Below are positions 53,942-62,653 of a DNA stretch of 64,000 nucleotides, piece by piece (within the stretch, counting starts at the first letter, position 1; every line of letters starts with the position of its first letter). A model generated the notes under the pieces. That model did not search any database and had not been told where the DNA came from. It saw nothing but the letters and a program-made list of their open reading frames with translations. The stretch comes from FEN-1297 sp963843605 (GTDB lineage Bacteria; Bacteroidota; Ignavibacteria; Ignavibacteriales; Ignavibacteriaceae). Location: assembly GCA_963843605.1 (NCBI GenBank), contig CAWJLA010000005.1, forward strand, positions 372,001 to 436,000. The letters are read 5' to 3'. The translations under genes and the position numbers were made by a program.

Positions 53942-54915
53942 CTTTGACGCAATCCGAGGTTAATTAAATCGTGAAGATGTACAATTCCGATCGGTTTGTT
54001 TCCGTCGTCGATTATAATCATTGCTGTAATCTTGAAGTTTTCCATCTGCTGAAGTGCGAATGAAGCCAGGTAATCATCACTCGTTACTTTGGGATTCCTG
54101 CTCATTATGTCTCTCGCCGTTAAATCTTTTATTTCCATTGTACGTTCCAGCAGGCGACGTAAATCCCCGTCGGTGATTACACCCGTTAAAAAACCGTTTC
54201 CGTTAACAACACAGGTAGTGCCCAATCTTTTACTTGTTATTTCAAGTATTACGTCCTTTATCGAAGCGCTTTCTTCTATGACAGGAACGTTGTCTCCTTT
54301 AATCATTATCTCTCTGATTTTTAATGAAAGCCTTTTACCGAGACTGCCGCCCGGATGCAGAAAAGCAAAATCCTCGGCGGTAAACCCTCTTTTTTCCAAA
54401 AGTGCTACAGCAAGCGCGTCGCCCATTGCAAGTGTTGCGGTAGTAGAAGCTGTCGGAGCCAAATCATGCGGACATGCTTCTTCTTTTACGTGAATGTTCA
54501 GAAAAATATCGCATTCTCTTCCGAGCACGGAATTCTTCGCACCGCACATTGCAATCATCGTAACGTTAAGCCTCTTCAGCATAGGTAAAAGATTGGTAAC
54601 TTCTTCAGTATTTCCGCTGTTCGATATTAGTATTACTACATCCTCTTTTCTTACCATCCCGAGATCACCGTGCAATGCATCGGTCGGATGAAGATAAATG
54701 GCCGGCGTGCCGGTGGAATTTAAAGTGGCCACTATTTTTCTGGCTATCAAACCGGATTTCCCCATTCCCGAAAGAACTACCCTGCCTTTGCTCTCATATA
54801 TAGTATCAATTGTTTTTACAAAATCATCGTTTATACTTTCCGATAAATTGGCTACTGCCTCCGACTCTATCCTTATTACTTCCTTCCCCTTTTCTATTAT
54901 TTCATTGACAGTCAA
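53938..54915 (-). CDS. kdsD: Arabinose-5-phosphate isomerase (KpsF/GutQ family)
   Basis: Converts ribulose 5-phosphate to arabinose 5-phosphate, precursor of Kdo. The N-terminal SIS domain shows VVLSGMGKSGLIARKIVATL, then NSTGTPAIYLHPTDALHGDL, ISNSGNTEEVTNLLPMLKRL and CPHDLAPTASTTATLAMGDA; the C-terminal pair of CBS domains spans about residues 205-325 (GTTCVVNGNGFLTGVITDGD). Length is 325 residues, as in E. coli KdsD. It sits with kdsA and lpt genes, a lipid A-Kdo/LPS export cluster. Confidence 0.95.
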   Translation of the reverse strand: MTVNEIIEKGKEVIRIESEAVANLSESINDDFVKTIDTIYESKGRVVLSGMGKSGLIARKIVATLNSTGTPAIYLHPTDALHGDLGMVRKEDVVILISNSGNTEEVTNLLPMLKRLNVTMIAMCGAKNSVLGRECDIFLNIHVKEEACPHDLAPTASTTATLAMGDALAVALLEKRGFTAEDFAFLHPGGSLGKRLSLKIREIMIKGDNVPVIEESASIKDVILEITSKRLGTTCVVNGNGFLTGVITDGDLRRLLERTMEIKDLTARDIMSRNPKVTSDDYLASFALQQMENFKITAMIIIDDGNKPIGIVHLHDLINLGLRQR

Positions 54916-54918
54916 TTT

Positions 54919-55691
54919 TCAACCTCTTTTAAAGATTTTAAATACGGATTTCTTTTTCGGTTGAGCCGAAACATGTTCGAAACCGGAGTAATCGATTTCG
55001 AATTTTTTAAAATACTTATTATAAACTAAAAATGCGGAGGATATTTCGGAGTCATTATAATTTTGATGATCTCTGAAAAATATTCCCGGTTTTGAAACAA
55101 TATCCGAGTTGCGGATATTTTTCATCAGCATAATATAATTGTAGAGATTGCTCACCGGAATTAAATGGTTTACACCTGTTAAACCGTCATAAAGCCAGAT
55201 CCTTTTATGAGCAGGAGCAATTACCAGCAGGTACCTTTCAACTCCGAATTTTATTTCCCTGACTTCCGAATTATCATTGGGTGCTTTTTGTCCGGGAACC
55301 CATCCGGAATAACTCCATCTTTTTTTTCATGCAGCAGAACCGGAATTTCTTCAGACGAAAAGACTATATCGAATTCAATTTCGTTGTCTAATTCTTCGTG
55401 AATATTTATTTCCGCATTGCATTCATCGAACTCAATCGTTCCGGAAGCAAAAACGGGTGCGGAAGAAAATGAATTATCCGGTATAGAGCCTTCCATTCCC
55501 AGCACTAAGTTGCCGCCGCCGAATCGTCCTGCTCCGTTTACCTTTAGTTTACTTATTTTTTCACGGTAGATTTTATAGCCCGTTTTATTTTCGGGCAATA
55601 CGGAAAACAAACATTCCCGTTCCAGTTCAGTAAGAGCCCTAGGAAAGGTATTGTTTAACCGTCCGTTATTATTATTTAGTTGTGCGTTCAA
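54919..55691 (-). pseudogene. Unrecognised gene in the Kdo/Lpt cluster, frameshifted
   Basis: A cytoplasmic-looking protein of about 257 residues if repaired; I do not recognise the family. The first part (55691 down to 55251) includes MNAQLNNNNGRLNNTFPRAL, then ELERECLFSVLPENKTGYKI and GAGRFGGGNLVLG. The second part is open in another frame from about 55320 through RWSYSGWVPGQKAPNDNSEV, then IKFGVERYLLVIAPAHKRIW and on to SNLYNYIML and FKIFKRG. The frames swap at an eight-T (plus) run, 55320-55327; adding one A or removing two on the coding strand restores HEKK-RWSYSGW. No signal or membrane segment. It lies 3 bp from kdsD, so it likely belongs to LPS biogenesis. Confidence 0.6.
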
Positions 55692-55732
55692 AATTAGAAC
55701 CTGATCTTTGCCGTTTCAATAAAACTTTGTTA

Positions 55733-56545
55733 TCAGTAATGCTTAACCACCATGTCTATTGATTTAATATCCACGAGAAGTTCTTTCAACTCCTCAATCG
55801 GAAGCTGGCTTGCCGCATCGCTCAGAGCTTCTTTCGGGTTCGGATGAACCTCGAGAAAGAGGACGTCTATTCCGACGGCAGCAGCAGCTCTTGCAAGAGG
55901 CTTGATAAACCTGGGCTCGCCGCCGCTGGTAGTTCCTTTGCTCGGCAGTTGAACAGAATGAGTCGCATCCATAACAACCGGGTAGCCGAATTCTTTCATG
56001 ATAATAAGCGAGCGCATATCAACCACAAGATTATGATATCCGAAAGTTGTACCGCGCTCGGTAAGCATAATATTTTTATTGCCCGTAGATGCTACTTTAT
56101 CCGCGGCGAATTTCATATCATCCGGCGCCAGGAACTGGCCTTTCTTTATATTTATCACCCTCCCGGATTTTCCGGCTTCAATAAGAAGTTCGGTTTGCCG
56201 TGAAAGGAAGGCAGGTATTTGAAGAATATCGGCAACTTCTGATGCTTTTCCAATTTCCCTGCTTGTATGAATATCCGTCAGCACAGGAAGATTGAATTCC
56301 TTTTTTACTTCTGCGAGTATTTCAAGAGCTTTTTCATCGCCTATACCGCTGAATGAATCAAGACTGGTCCGGTTGGCTTTCTTATAACTGGCTTTAAAGA
56401 TGTAATCGATGGCGAGCTCATCGCAAATCTTTTTTATTCTCTCTGCGGTTTCAAAAATCATTTCTTTATTCTCTACCACACAAGGACCTGCGATCAGCAC
56501 AAACGGATTTACATCGCCTATTTTAATTTTCCCGATTTCTATCAT
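55733..56545 (-). CDS. kdsA: 3-deoxy-8-phosphooctulonate synthase (Kdo-8-P synthase)
   Basis: Condenses arabinose 5-phosphate with phosphoenolpyruvate to Kdo 8-phosphate. Motifs: VLIAGPCVVENKEMI, FKASYKKANRTSLDSFSGIG, LTDIHTSREIG, RTELLIEAGKSGRVINIKKG, GNKNIMLTERGTTFGY, DATHSVQLPS, and EVHPNPKEALSDAASQLP. Length is 270 residues, the usual. First gene of the kdsA-unknown-kdsD-lptC-ostA-lptB run; its product pathway uses KdsD's output. Confidence 0.97.
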   Translation of the reverse strand: MIEIGKIKIGDVNPFVLIAGPCVVENKEMIFETAERIKKICDELAIDYIFKASYKKANRTSLDSFSGIGDEKALEILAEVKKEFNLPVLTDIHTSREIGKASEVADILQIPAFLSRQTELLIEAGKSGRVINIKKGQFLAPDDMKFAADKVASTGNKNIMLTERGTTFGYHNLVVDMRSLIIMKEFGYPVVMDATHSVQLPSKGTTSGGEPRFIKPLARAAAAVGIDVLFLEVHPNPKEALSDAASQLPIEELKELLVDIKSIDMVVKHY

Positions 56546-56970
56546 GGCTCATCCACGTTTTATTTTTAACAAGATAAATATAAGGAATTTATCTCTCTAA
56601 TTTAATCAATTAAGCTGAAAGACTGTCCTATTAAGCGGTACTTCCGTGCAGCTGAATTGACATCTTATTTTATAAAGGTAAAATCGGTAAAATGCTTCAT
56701 TAAGTCCTCAAAGGGAAATTAGCTTTAATCATTAAATTTAAGAAGACTCTTAAGGATTTCATGAGGTATAATTTGAATCACATTCAGTCTGCCACGATGA
56801 AAGTCGCTTAGAATATTAAAAAATTCTGATTTAAATTAAATCGTTAAAATTAGATCGTAGTTAAATACACTATTAAAAGACTAATTTGTTCTTGTTGCTT
56901 ACAATATTTTCTTTTCTTCGTTTCAAGTAATAAGACTTCATTTAAAACTTAAATCCCGGGTTATAACGAA
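56546..56970. other. Divergent intergenic region, kdsA and LmbE-like gene
   Basis: About 425 bp, AT-rich, no gene found. It must contain the promoters of the kdsA cluster (minus) and of the LmbE-like deacetylase (plus). No repeat or operator was obvious. Confidence 0.5.
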
Positions 56971-59457
56971 ATGAATAAAATATTGAAACTGATTCTTCTT
57001 ATACCGCTTCTCGGTATTACCAATGCTTTCCCTCAAAACGATCAATCATTAAATTCTTCGCGGCTGAATTCGGACCTGGATAAACTCAATGTTCTCGGAA
57101 CAGTCTTATACGTGGCCGCACATCCGGATGACGAGAATAATGCACTGCTGGCCTATTTTGCAAAAGGTGAACATTTAAGAACAGGTTATCTGGCATTAAC
57201 ACGCGGAGACGGAGGGCAGAACCTGATCGGAACCGAGCAGGGAGATCTTTTAGGTGTGCTTAGAACGCAGGAATTATTATCGGCTAGAAGAATTGACGGC
57301 GCGCAGCAGTTCTTTTCGAGAGCTATTGACTTCGGATATTCAAAATCGGCAAAAGAAACTTTGAATATCTGGGGGAGGGATAATATATTATCAGACGTTG
57401 TATGGATTATCAGGAAATTCAGGCCGGATGTTATAATCACCAGATTTCCCGGCACAGGCGAGGGTGTGCACGGCCATCATACTGCTTCCGAAATACTTGC
57501 GGCCGAAGCGTTTAAGATTTCAGGCGATTCTACTAAATTTCCCGAACAGTTAAAATACGTAAAGCCGTGGAAGGCAAAGAGAATTCTTTGGAATGCCTGG
57601 CTTCCCATACTGAAAAAAAGAGGTACGAATATTTCAAAGCTGATAAAAATTGACGACGGCGCTTATGACCCCCTGCTCGGCGAATCTTATACCGAAATAG
57701 CAGCTCATGCCAGAAGCATGCATAAAAGTCAGGGATTCGGTTCGAGCAGCAGACCCGGACAAAATTTTGAGTACTTTCTTCCTATTGACGGAACTCCAGC
57801 AGAACATTCACTTTTTGACGGCATAGATCTTACATGGAACAGAATTCCGGGAGGCATAAAAGTAGGAGAAACAGTACAGCGGGCTGAAAAAGAATTTGAT
57901 CCCGAACATCCGGAAAAAATAGTACCGGTTTTATTAAAAGCATATTCCGAATTGAACCTGCTGAAAAATAACTACTGGGTGCCCGTTAAGAAAAAGGAAT
58001 TAGCCGATTTGATCAAAGACTGCGCAGGAATTTCCTTGGAAGCCGAGGCTCCCGACTATTCGGCTGTACCGGGACAAAGCATTAAAATAAATTCTTCAAT
58101 TATTGACCGTACCGGATATCCATTTACTCTAAAAAGGATAAAAATTGATTATTGTCCGGATAATAATGAGTTAAACTATAAACTTGAAGACAATAAATTA
58201 TTTTCCTCATCCTCGGAGATAGAGATACCTTCGGACATGCCGTATTCTCAGCCTTATTGGCTTAAAGAAAAACAAAGCGAAGGTGATTATAAAGTTAGTT
58301 CACAACTTTTAATCGGTCAGCCCGAAAATAAACCTGCAGTCAGCGCCGAATTTTCTCTTGAAACCGGAGGTCAAGAATTAAATATAAGTATACCGGTTAA
58401 ATACAGATGGACAGATCCTGTAAAAGGAGAAGAATCCAGGACATTAATAATCGTTCCTCCGGTTGCCGTAAATATTCCCAATAAAAATTATGTATTCCCT
58501 AACGACAATTCACGGCAAATAGATATAAATCTCACAGCCAATAGAGATTCATTATCCGGAAAATTAAAATTAATTTTACCCTCGGACTGGAAAGTTTCCC
58601 CGGTAGAGAAATCCTTTTCAATGTCAAAAAAAGGCGACATAATAAACGTACCTTTTATTGTAATTCCTCCCGCGAACAGTTCGGTCGGCACACTCGAAGC
58701 GGATGCATTTATAAATAATAAAAAAATAAATGTGGGAATGGTAACCATAAACTACCCACATATCAATGTTCAGACGGTCTTCCCTCTTTCCCGGACAAAA
58801 TTGATCCGGCTCAATATTAAAAAAGTTATTAACAATATCGGATATATCATGGGACCCGGAGATAAAGTACCGGTCTACTTGAAAGAGCTGGGCTATAACG
58901 TAACTATGCTGGCAAATAAGGATATAGAGAACGGCAGTCTTTCGAAATACGATGCGATTATAACCGGAATTAGATTGTATAATACCGACGGGGAACTAAC
59001 GTTTGAGCAAAAAAAATTACTTGATTATGTTAATCAGGGCGGAACTCTAGTGGTTCAATACAATAAAAATTTCGGATTGGTAACAAACGATATCGGTCCG
59101 TACCCGTTTCATATTTCCGCAAAAAGGGTAACAGATGAAAATGCAAAAATTTCTTTCTTAGAGCCTGACAGTCCATTATTGAATTTCCCGAACAAAATAA
59201 CCGAAAAAGATTTTGACGGATGGGTGCAGGAGCGGGGTGTATACTTCGCCGATGATTGGGATCCGCATTACAAAACCGTTATTGCCTGTCATGACCCGGG
59301 TGAAGATCCCCTAAAGGGCGGGTTGTTATTTGCCGAATACGGTAAAGGCGCTTTTATTTATACAGGATATGATTGGTTCAGGGAATTACCGGATGGTGTT
59401 CCGGGTGCATACAGAATATTTGTAAATTTAATTTCCGCAGGCAAAGCACCGCGATAA
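56971..59457 (+). CDS. Exported LmbE/PIG-L-family deacetylase, multidomain
   Basis: An 828-residue exported enzyme with signal MNKILKLILLIPLLGITNAF. The PIG-L/LmbE zinc deacetylase domain occupies about residues 40-260: AAHPDDENNALLAYFAKG gives the AHPDDE motif (Asp and Glu ligands), and RFPGTGEGVHGHHTASEI supplies the His of HHxA. A middle beta-rich region (to about 600) resembles NEW3-type domains. The end (DAIITGIRLYNTDGELTFEQ... TLVVQY) looks like a glutaminase-amidotransferase-like fold. The substrate is probably an N-acetylated sugar or glycan but is unproven. Downstream is a small YtxH-like gene. Confidence 0.82.
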   Translation: MNKILKLILLIPLLGITNAFPQNDQSLNSSRLNSDLDKLNVLGTVLYVAAHPDDENNALLAYFAKGEHLRTGYLALTRGDGGQNLIGTEQGDLLGVLRTQELLSARRIDGAQQFFSRAIDFGYSKSAKETLNIWGRDNILSDVVWIIRKFRPDVIITRFPGTGEGVHGHHTASEILAAEAFKISGDSTKFPEQLKYVKPWKAKRILWNAWLPILKKRGTNISKLIKIDDGAYDPLLGESYTEIAAHARSMHKSQGFGSSSRPGQNFEYFLPIDGTPAEHSLFDGIDLTWNRIPGGIKVGETVQRAEKEFDPEHPEKIVPVLLKAYSELNLLKNNYWVPVKKKELADLIKDCAGISLEAEAPDYSAVPGQSIKINSSIIDRTGYPFTLKRIKIDYCPDNNELNYKLEDNKLFSSSSEIEIPSDMPYSQPYWLKEKQSEGDYKVSSQLLIGQPENKPAVSAEFSLETGGQELNISIPVKYRWTDPVKGEESRTLIIVPPVAVNIPNKNYVFPNDNSRQIDINLTANRDSLSGKLKLILPSDWKVSPVEKSFSMSKKGDIINVPFIVIPPANSSVGTLEADAFINNKKINVGMVTINYPHINVQTVFPLSRTKLIRLNIKKVINNIGYIMGPGDKVPVYLKELGYNVTMLANKDIENGSLSKYDAIITGIRLYNTDGELTFEQKKLLDYVNQGGTLVVQYNKNFGLVTNDIGPYPFHISAKRVTDENAKISFLEPDSPLLNFPNKITEKDFDGWVQERGVYFADDWDPHYKTVIACHDPGEDPLKGGLLFAEYGKGAFIYTGYDWFRELPDGVPGAYRIFVNLISAGKAPR

Positions 59458-59618
59458 ATGATTTAGTCTTAATTATTTTATCTTGTAAATAGTTTTGTCC
59501 AAAATATTATAGCGGCTTTTTAAGGTATTGTTATTGTGATATATATTACTGAAACTAAACATGTATTTTTTATCTTTAAAACAGAACGCGAAACAAAAAC
59601 AATGCTGGAGACAATAAT

Positions 59619-59879
59619 ATGAGTAAGGAAGATAAATTAAACGGTTTATTAACCGGTGTAATTATAGGCGGAGTAATAGGAAGTGCCGTAACTTTGTTGT
59701 TTGCGCCGGTTTCAGGCAAACGAATGCGGAAAAAAATATCCAGAACTGCAGATGACATTGTGGAAGAAGTGAATGAATATATCGACTCCAGTAAAAGTAT
59801 GGCTGAAAATGTAATAAAGGAAAGCAGAAAAAAAGCCGATTCACTAATTCAAGAAGCCAAAAAAATAATAAATAATTAA
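59619..59879 (+). CDS. YtxH-domain protein
   Basis: An 86-residue protein with a Gly-rich hydrophobic N-terminal segment (LLTGVIIGGVIGSAVTLLFA), then PVSGKRMRKKISRTADDIVE, followed by a charged, helical tail. This is the classical YtxH pattern, a small membrane-anchored protein linked to general stress in other bacteria. The ATG at 59619 follows AGACAATA, a weak ribosome-binding site. It may be transcribed with the deacetylase 160 bp upstream or separately. Confidence 0.8.
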   Translation: MSKEDKLNGLLTGVIIGGVIGSAVTLLFAPVSGKRMRKKISRTADDIVEEVNEYIDSSKSMAENVIKESRKKADSLIQEAKKIINN

Positions 59880-60374
59880 TGTTAATATTTCTAAATATCT
59901 TTTTGCGTTAGTCGGTCAATACTTTTATAAAATCGAACCGCAATTAAATCCATTCAATTGCCGCATCTTTTATGACTGAATGAATATGCTTGTTCCGGCA
60001 AAATTTTAAGATACTTTCGGATGCGGCAATTTTTCATCCCTTTTTTATTTCGCAGGTAAACAATTTGCAAGCACCATATTATTCAGTAACAACTTTTAAC
60101 CGTTCTCTCAAGTATTTACACCGTTAACTTTCATTTCTATGAACTAATAATAATTTCCTAAAACCAGGTTTATTCAAAGATTTTACATTCAATTTCAGGT
60201 ACAAGTTCTAGAATAGCTGTCCCATTGTTGGATTCAAATATATTCGTCCGGAAATAATACTTAATGTGAATATCCGGAAATTCTCAAAATAAATACTAAT
60301 AGTTTTTTATTGAGGCTGGAAATATTAATTTTAAAAGTTGTTAAATTCTATTCATATTAACCGGCAGAATTATA
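59880..60374. other. Intergenic region upstream of the TetR gene
   Basis: About 495 bp without a gene. A 12-bp perfect inverted repeat (listed separately) lies at 59956-60031; the rest is AT-rich and unremarkable. The promoter of the TetR gene is expected near its right end. Confidence 0.5.
59956..60031. repeat. Widely spaced 12-bp inverted repeat
   Basis: AATTGCCGCATC (59956-59967) and GATGCGGCAATT (60020-60031) are perfect inverted copies, 52 bp apart. The right arm runs into TTTCATCCCTTTTTTAT on the plus strand. It may be a loose terminator for the YtxH-like gene or a remnant of a repeat; loop size argues against an efficient terminator. Confidence 0.4.
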
Positions 60375-60962
60375 ATGGAAAAAGAAAAAAAAACTCATAT
60401 AATCAGAGCTGCAGCAAAAAGATTCGACCGCCACGGGATGAACAAAACCACCTTAGATGAAATTGCACGCGATTTAAGAATAGGGAAAGCAACAATCTAT
60501 CATTACTTCAAGTCAAAGGACGAATTATATTTTCAAGTTCTCGAATGGGAGGGCAGCTTATTGCTGGAAGAAATCAGAATAATTCTGGCTAACCAGGAAA
60601 TTACATTAGAAGAAAAATTAGACCTTTATTTACTATCCAAAGAAAATCTTCAGGCCAAATATAAATTGGTATTCGATGTTGTGATAAGTATCTTAAACGA
60701 TAAAAGCTTTGAGAGAGAAAACGCTTTCTTTTCAAAGCTTAATGCGGAAGAAGAAAAATATCTTTCCGATTATCTCTCCGCGCCGGGAAAAATCAAAGCG
60801 GAAGGTTTTAAAGATCTTATAAAAGTTTTACTTTACCAAAGCTGGAATTTTATGTTTATGAAACGACTTAACATTTTCGTCAATATAGAAAAACCGGCCG
60901 GCACTTTAAATCTGCTTATCAATTTTTTTAACAGAGAATTTCTTAAAGATATTCCCGATTAA
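60375..60962 (+). CDS. TetR-family transcriptional regulator
   Basis: A 195-residue repressor-type regulator. The N-terminal helix-turn-helix is typical: AAAKRFDRHGMNKTTLDEIA, then RDLRIGKATIYHYFKSKDEL. The ligand-binding C-terminal part (from about residue 60) is helical and matches no specific subfamily that I can name. Its stop codon overlaps the end of phoU on the opposite strand by 4 bp (convergent). No target operator or transporter gene is adjacent, so the ligand is unknown. Confidence 0.92.
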   Translation: MEKEKKTHIIRAAAKRFDRHGMNKTTLDEIARDLRIGKATIYHYFKSKDELYFQVLEWEGSLLLEEIRIILANQEITLEEKLDLYLLSKENLQAKYKLVFDVVISILNDKSFERENAFFSKLNAEEEKYLSDYLSAPGKIKAEGFKDLIKVLLYQSWNFMFMKRLNIFVNIEKPAGTLNLLINFFNREFLKDIPD

Positions 60963-61675
60963 TTATTTTCCGTACCATCTTCATCGTCATCTTCATCGTC
61001 ATCGTCGCTGAAAATATATTTTTCATATTTATGTTTTATCATTTGAGCTTCCACTATAAAGAAAACATCTTCGGCGATATTAGTTGCATGGTCTCCGAGT
61101 CTTTCCAGCTGCCGCGATATTACAATTAAAGCAACTGCTGCTTCTATTGTACTGGGATCTTCTTTCATTATTTCGATTAAAATATTATGATTCTCAATGT
61201 TGTAATTATCGATAATAGAATCGGTCTGTATTACTTTCTGCGCCAGTTTCGGATCGTTCTGTATAAATGAGTCTATGGAATTCCTTAGCATTTCCCTGGT
61301 AAGCTTTGACATTTCAGGAAATTTGGTCTGCTTTATTAAATCCCTTTTGTCTTTTATAAATTTATAATTCTCGACAATATTTACAGCAATATCCCCCACT
61401 CTTTCCAGATTGTTATTTATCGTGAGCGCCGACATAATTAATCTTAAATCCATTGCAACCGGCTGGTTAAGCGCAATAATCTTCTGACATATCTTATCAA
61501 TTTTCAGATCATATTTATCTACTTTATTATCCCGTTCGATGACCAGATTGCCTAATTCTAAGTCGTTTGATTCCACTGCCCGGATTGCGTACTCCACCTG
61601 TTCATCGACGAGACTGCACATCTTTAGGATTTTCTTTTTAAGCTTTTCGATCTGGAATTCAAATTGTCTTTCCAT
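60959..61675 (-). CDS. phoU: Phosphate-uptake regulator PhoU
   Basis: A helical protein that links phosphate import to PhoR-type kinase activity. Two PhoU repeats are visible: the first with VERDNKVDKYDLKIDKICQK, then AMDLRLIMSALTINNNLERV and GDIAVNIVENY, the second with RLGDHATNIAEDVFF. These hold the metal-binding E(A)xxxD type segments. Length is 238 residues, normal. The C-terminus has an unusual acidic tail (IFSDDDDEDDDEDGTENN) encoded by a simple TCATCG/TCGTCA-type repeat. It lies 22 bp downstream of pstB; the likely partner kinase is at 20.5 kb. Confidence 0.95.
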   Translation of the reverse strand: MERQFEFQIEKLKKKILKMCSLVDEQVEYAIRAVESNDLELGNLVIERDNKVDKYDLKIDKICQKIIALNQPVAMDLRLIMSALTINNNLERVGDIAVNIVENYKFIKDKRDLIKQTKFPEMSKLTREMLRNSIDSFIQNDPKLAQKVIQTDSIIDNYNIENHNILIEIMKEDPSTIEAAVALIVISRQLERLGDHATNIAEDVFFIVEAQMIKHKYEKYIFSDDDDEDDDEDGTENN

Positions 61676-61697
61676 TTTTATTTATCTCCTTTAAATC

Positions 61698-62456
61698 TTA
61701 CCCGAATCTGCCTGATATATAATCTTCGGTTTGTTTTTTCGCCGGGCTTGTGAAAATTCTTGTTGTCTTATCGTATTCAATTAATTCGCCGATATAAAAA
61801 AATGCTGTCATGTCGCTGACTCTGGCGGCCTGCTGCATATTATGAGTTACAATTACAATCGTATAGTTTGCTTTCAGTACATGGATAAGCTCTTCAATTT
61901 TTGCTGTAGCAATAGGATCAAGTGCGCTGGCGGGTTCATCCATCAGCAGAATATCCGGATCAACAGCGAGAGATCTGGCAATACAAAGTCTTTGCTGCTG
62001 GCCGCCGGATAATCTCAAAGCCGAAGCGTTCAGCCTGTCTTTCACTTCATCCCACAATGCGGCCTGCCGAAGGGTTTTCTCTACTATCTCGTCAAGCGAT
62101 TTCCTTCTTCTGACGCCGTTTAACTTAGGACCGTAGGTCAGATTATCGTAAATACTTTTCGGGAAAAGATTCGCTTTTTGAAAAACCATTCCAACTCTTC
62201 TGCGCAAACTAACTACATCTATTCCCCTGCTGTAAATATCCGATCCGTCGATTAAAACATCGCCGTTTATTTTAACTCCGTATATTAGATCATTCATCCG
62301 GTTGAGAGTTCTCAAATAAGTAGATTTACCGCAGCCGGAAGGCCCAATCAGCGCCGTTACTTTATTAGGCTGAATTCCCATAGTAATATCTTTTAAAGCC
62401 TGCTTTTCGCTGTAAAACAGATTCAAGTCTTTTGTAATTATTTTAGGTTCATTCAT
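61698..62456 (-). CDS. pstB: Phosphate ABC transporter ATP-binding protein
   Basis: ATPase of the high-affinity Pst phosphate importer. Walker A GPSGCGKST, the PstB-specific YLRTLNRMNDLI, the Q-loop GMVFQKANLFPKSIYDNLTY, signature LSGGQQQRL, Walker B ILLMDEPASALDP and switch VTHNMQQAARVSD are all present. Length is 252 residues, typical of PstB. pstS, pstC and pstA are not next to it in this window, so the membrane parts must be elsewhere. Confidence 0.97.
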   Translation of the reverse strand: MNEPKIITKDLNLFYSEKQALKDITMGIQPNKVTALIGPSGCGKSTYLRTLNRMNDLIYGVKINGDVLIDGSDIYSRGIDVVSLRRRVGMVFQKANLFPKSIYDNLTYGPKLNGVRRRKSLDEIVEKTLRQAALWDEVKDRLNASALRLSGGQQQRLCIARSLAVDPDILLMDEPASALDPIATAKIEELIHVLKANYTIVIVTHNMQQAARVSDMTAFFYIGELIEYDKTTRIFTSPAKKQTEDYISGRFG

Positions 62457-62601
62457 ACTTAGATCGATTTTCTTCTGAAACTTATAACTTATTTTTAATA
62501 TAATTGTCAGCTCTGAATTCTTGAAACCGAATCTTGAAAAGCTTTAATGTTTAAGAGTGAGATTATAAGACGGTATTAGATTAAGTTCATATTCAAGCCT
62601 G

Positions 62602-62613
62602 CCTACCGGTAGG
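62602..62613. repeat. 12-bp perfect palindrome CCTACCGGTAGG
   Basis: A perfect dyad in the 197-bp gap between pstB and the PhnE-like gene. It lacks a spacer and a U-tract. It is similar to short GC-rich palindromes that recur in intergenic DNA of many bacteria; a regulatory role is possible but unsupported. Confidence 0.4.
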
Positions 62614-62653
62614 TTTAAGATTAAATTCTAAATAAGGGTTATTACAAATAAAA

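Noticed and set aside
54089..54493. 134-codon open frame on the plus strand
   Set aside because: Antisense to kdsD, which is complete and coupled to its neighbours.
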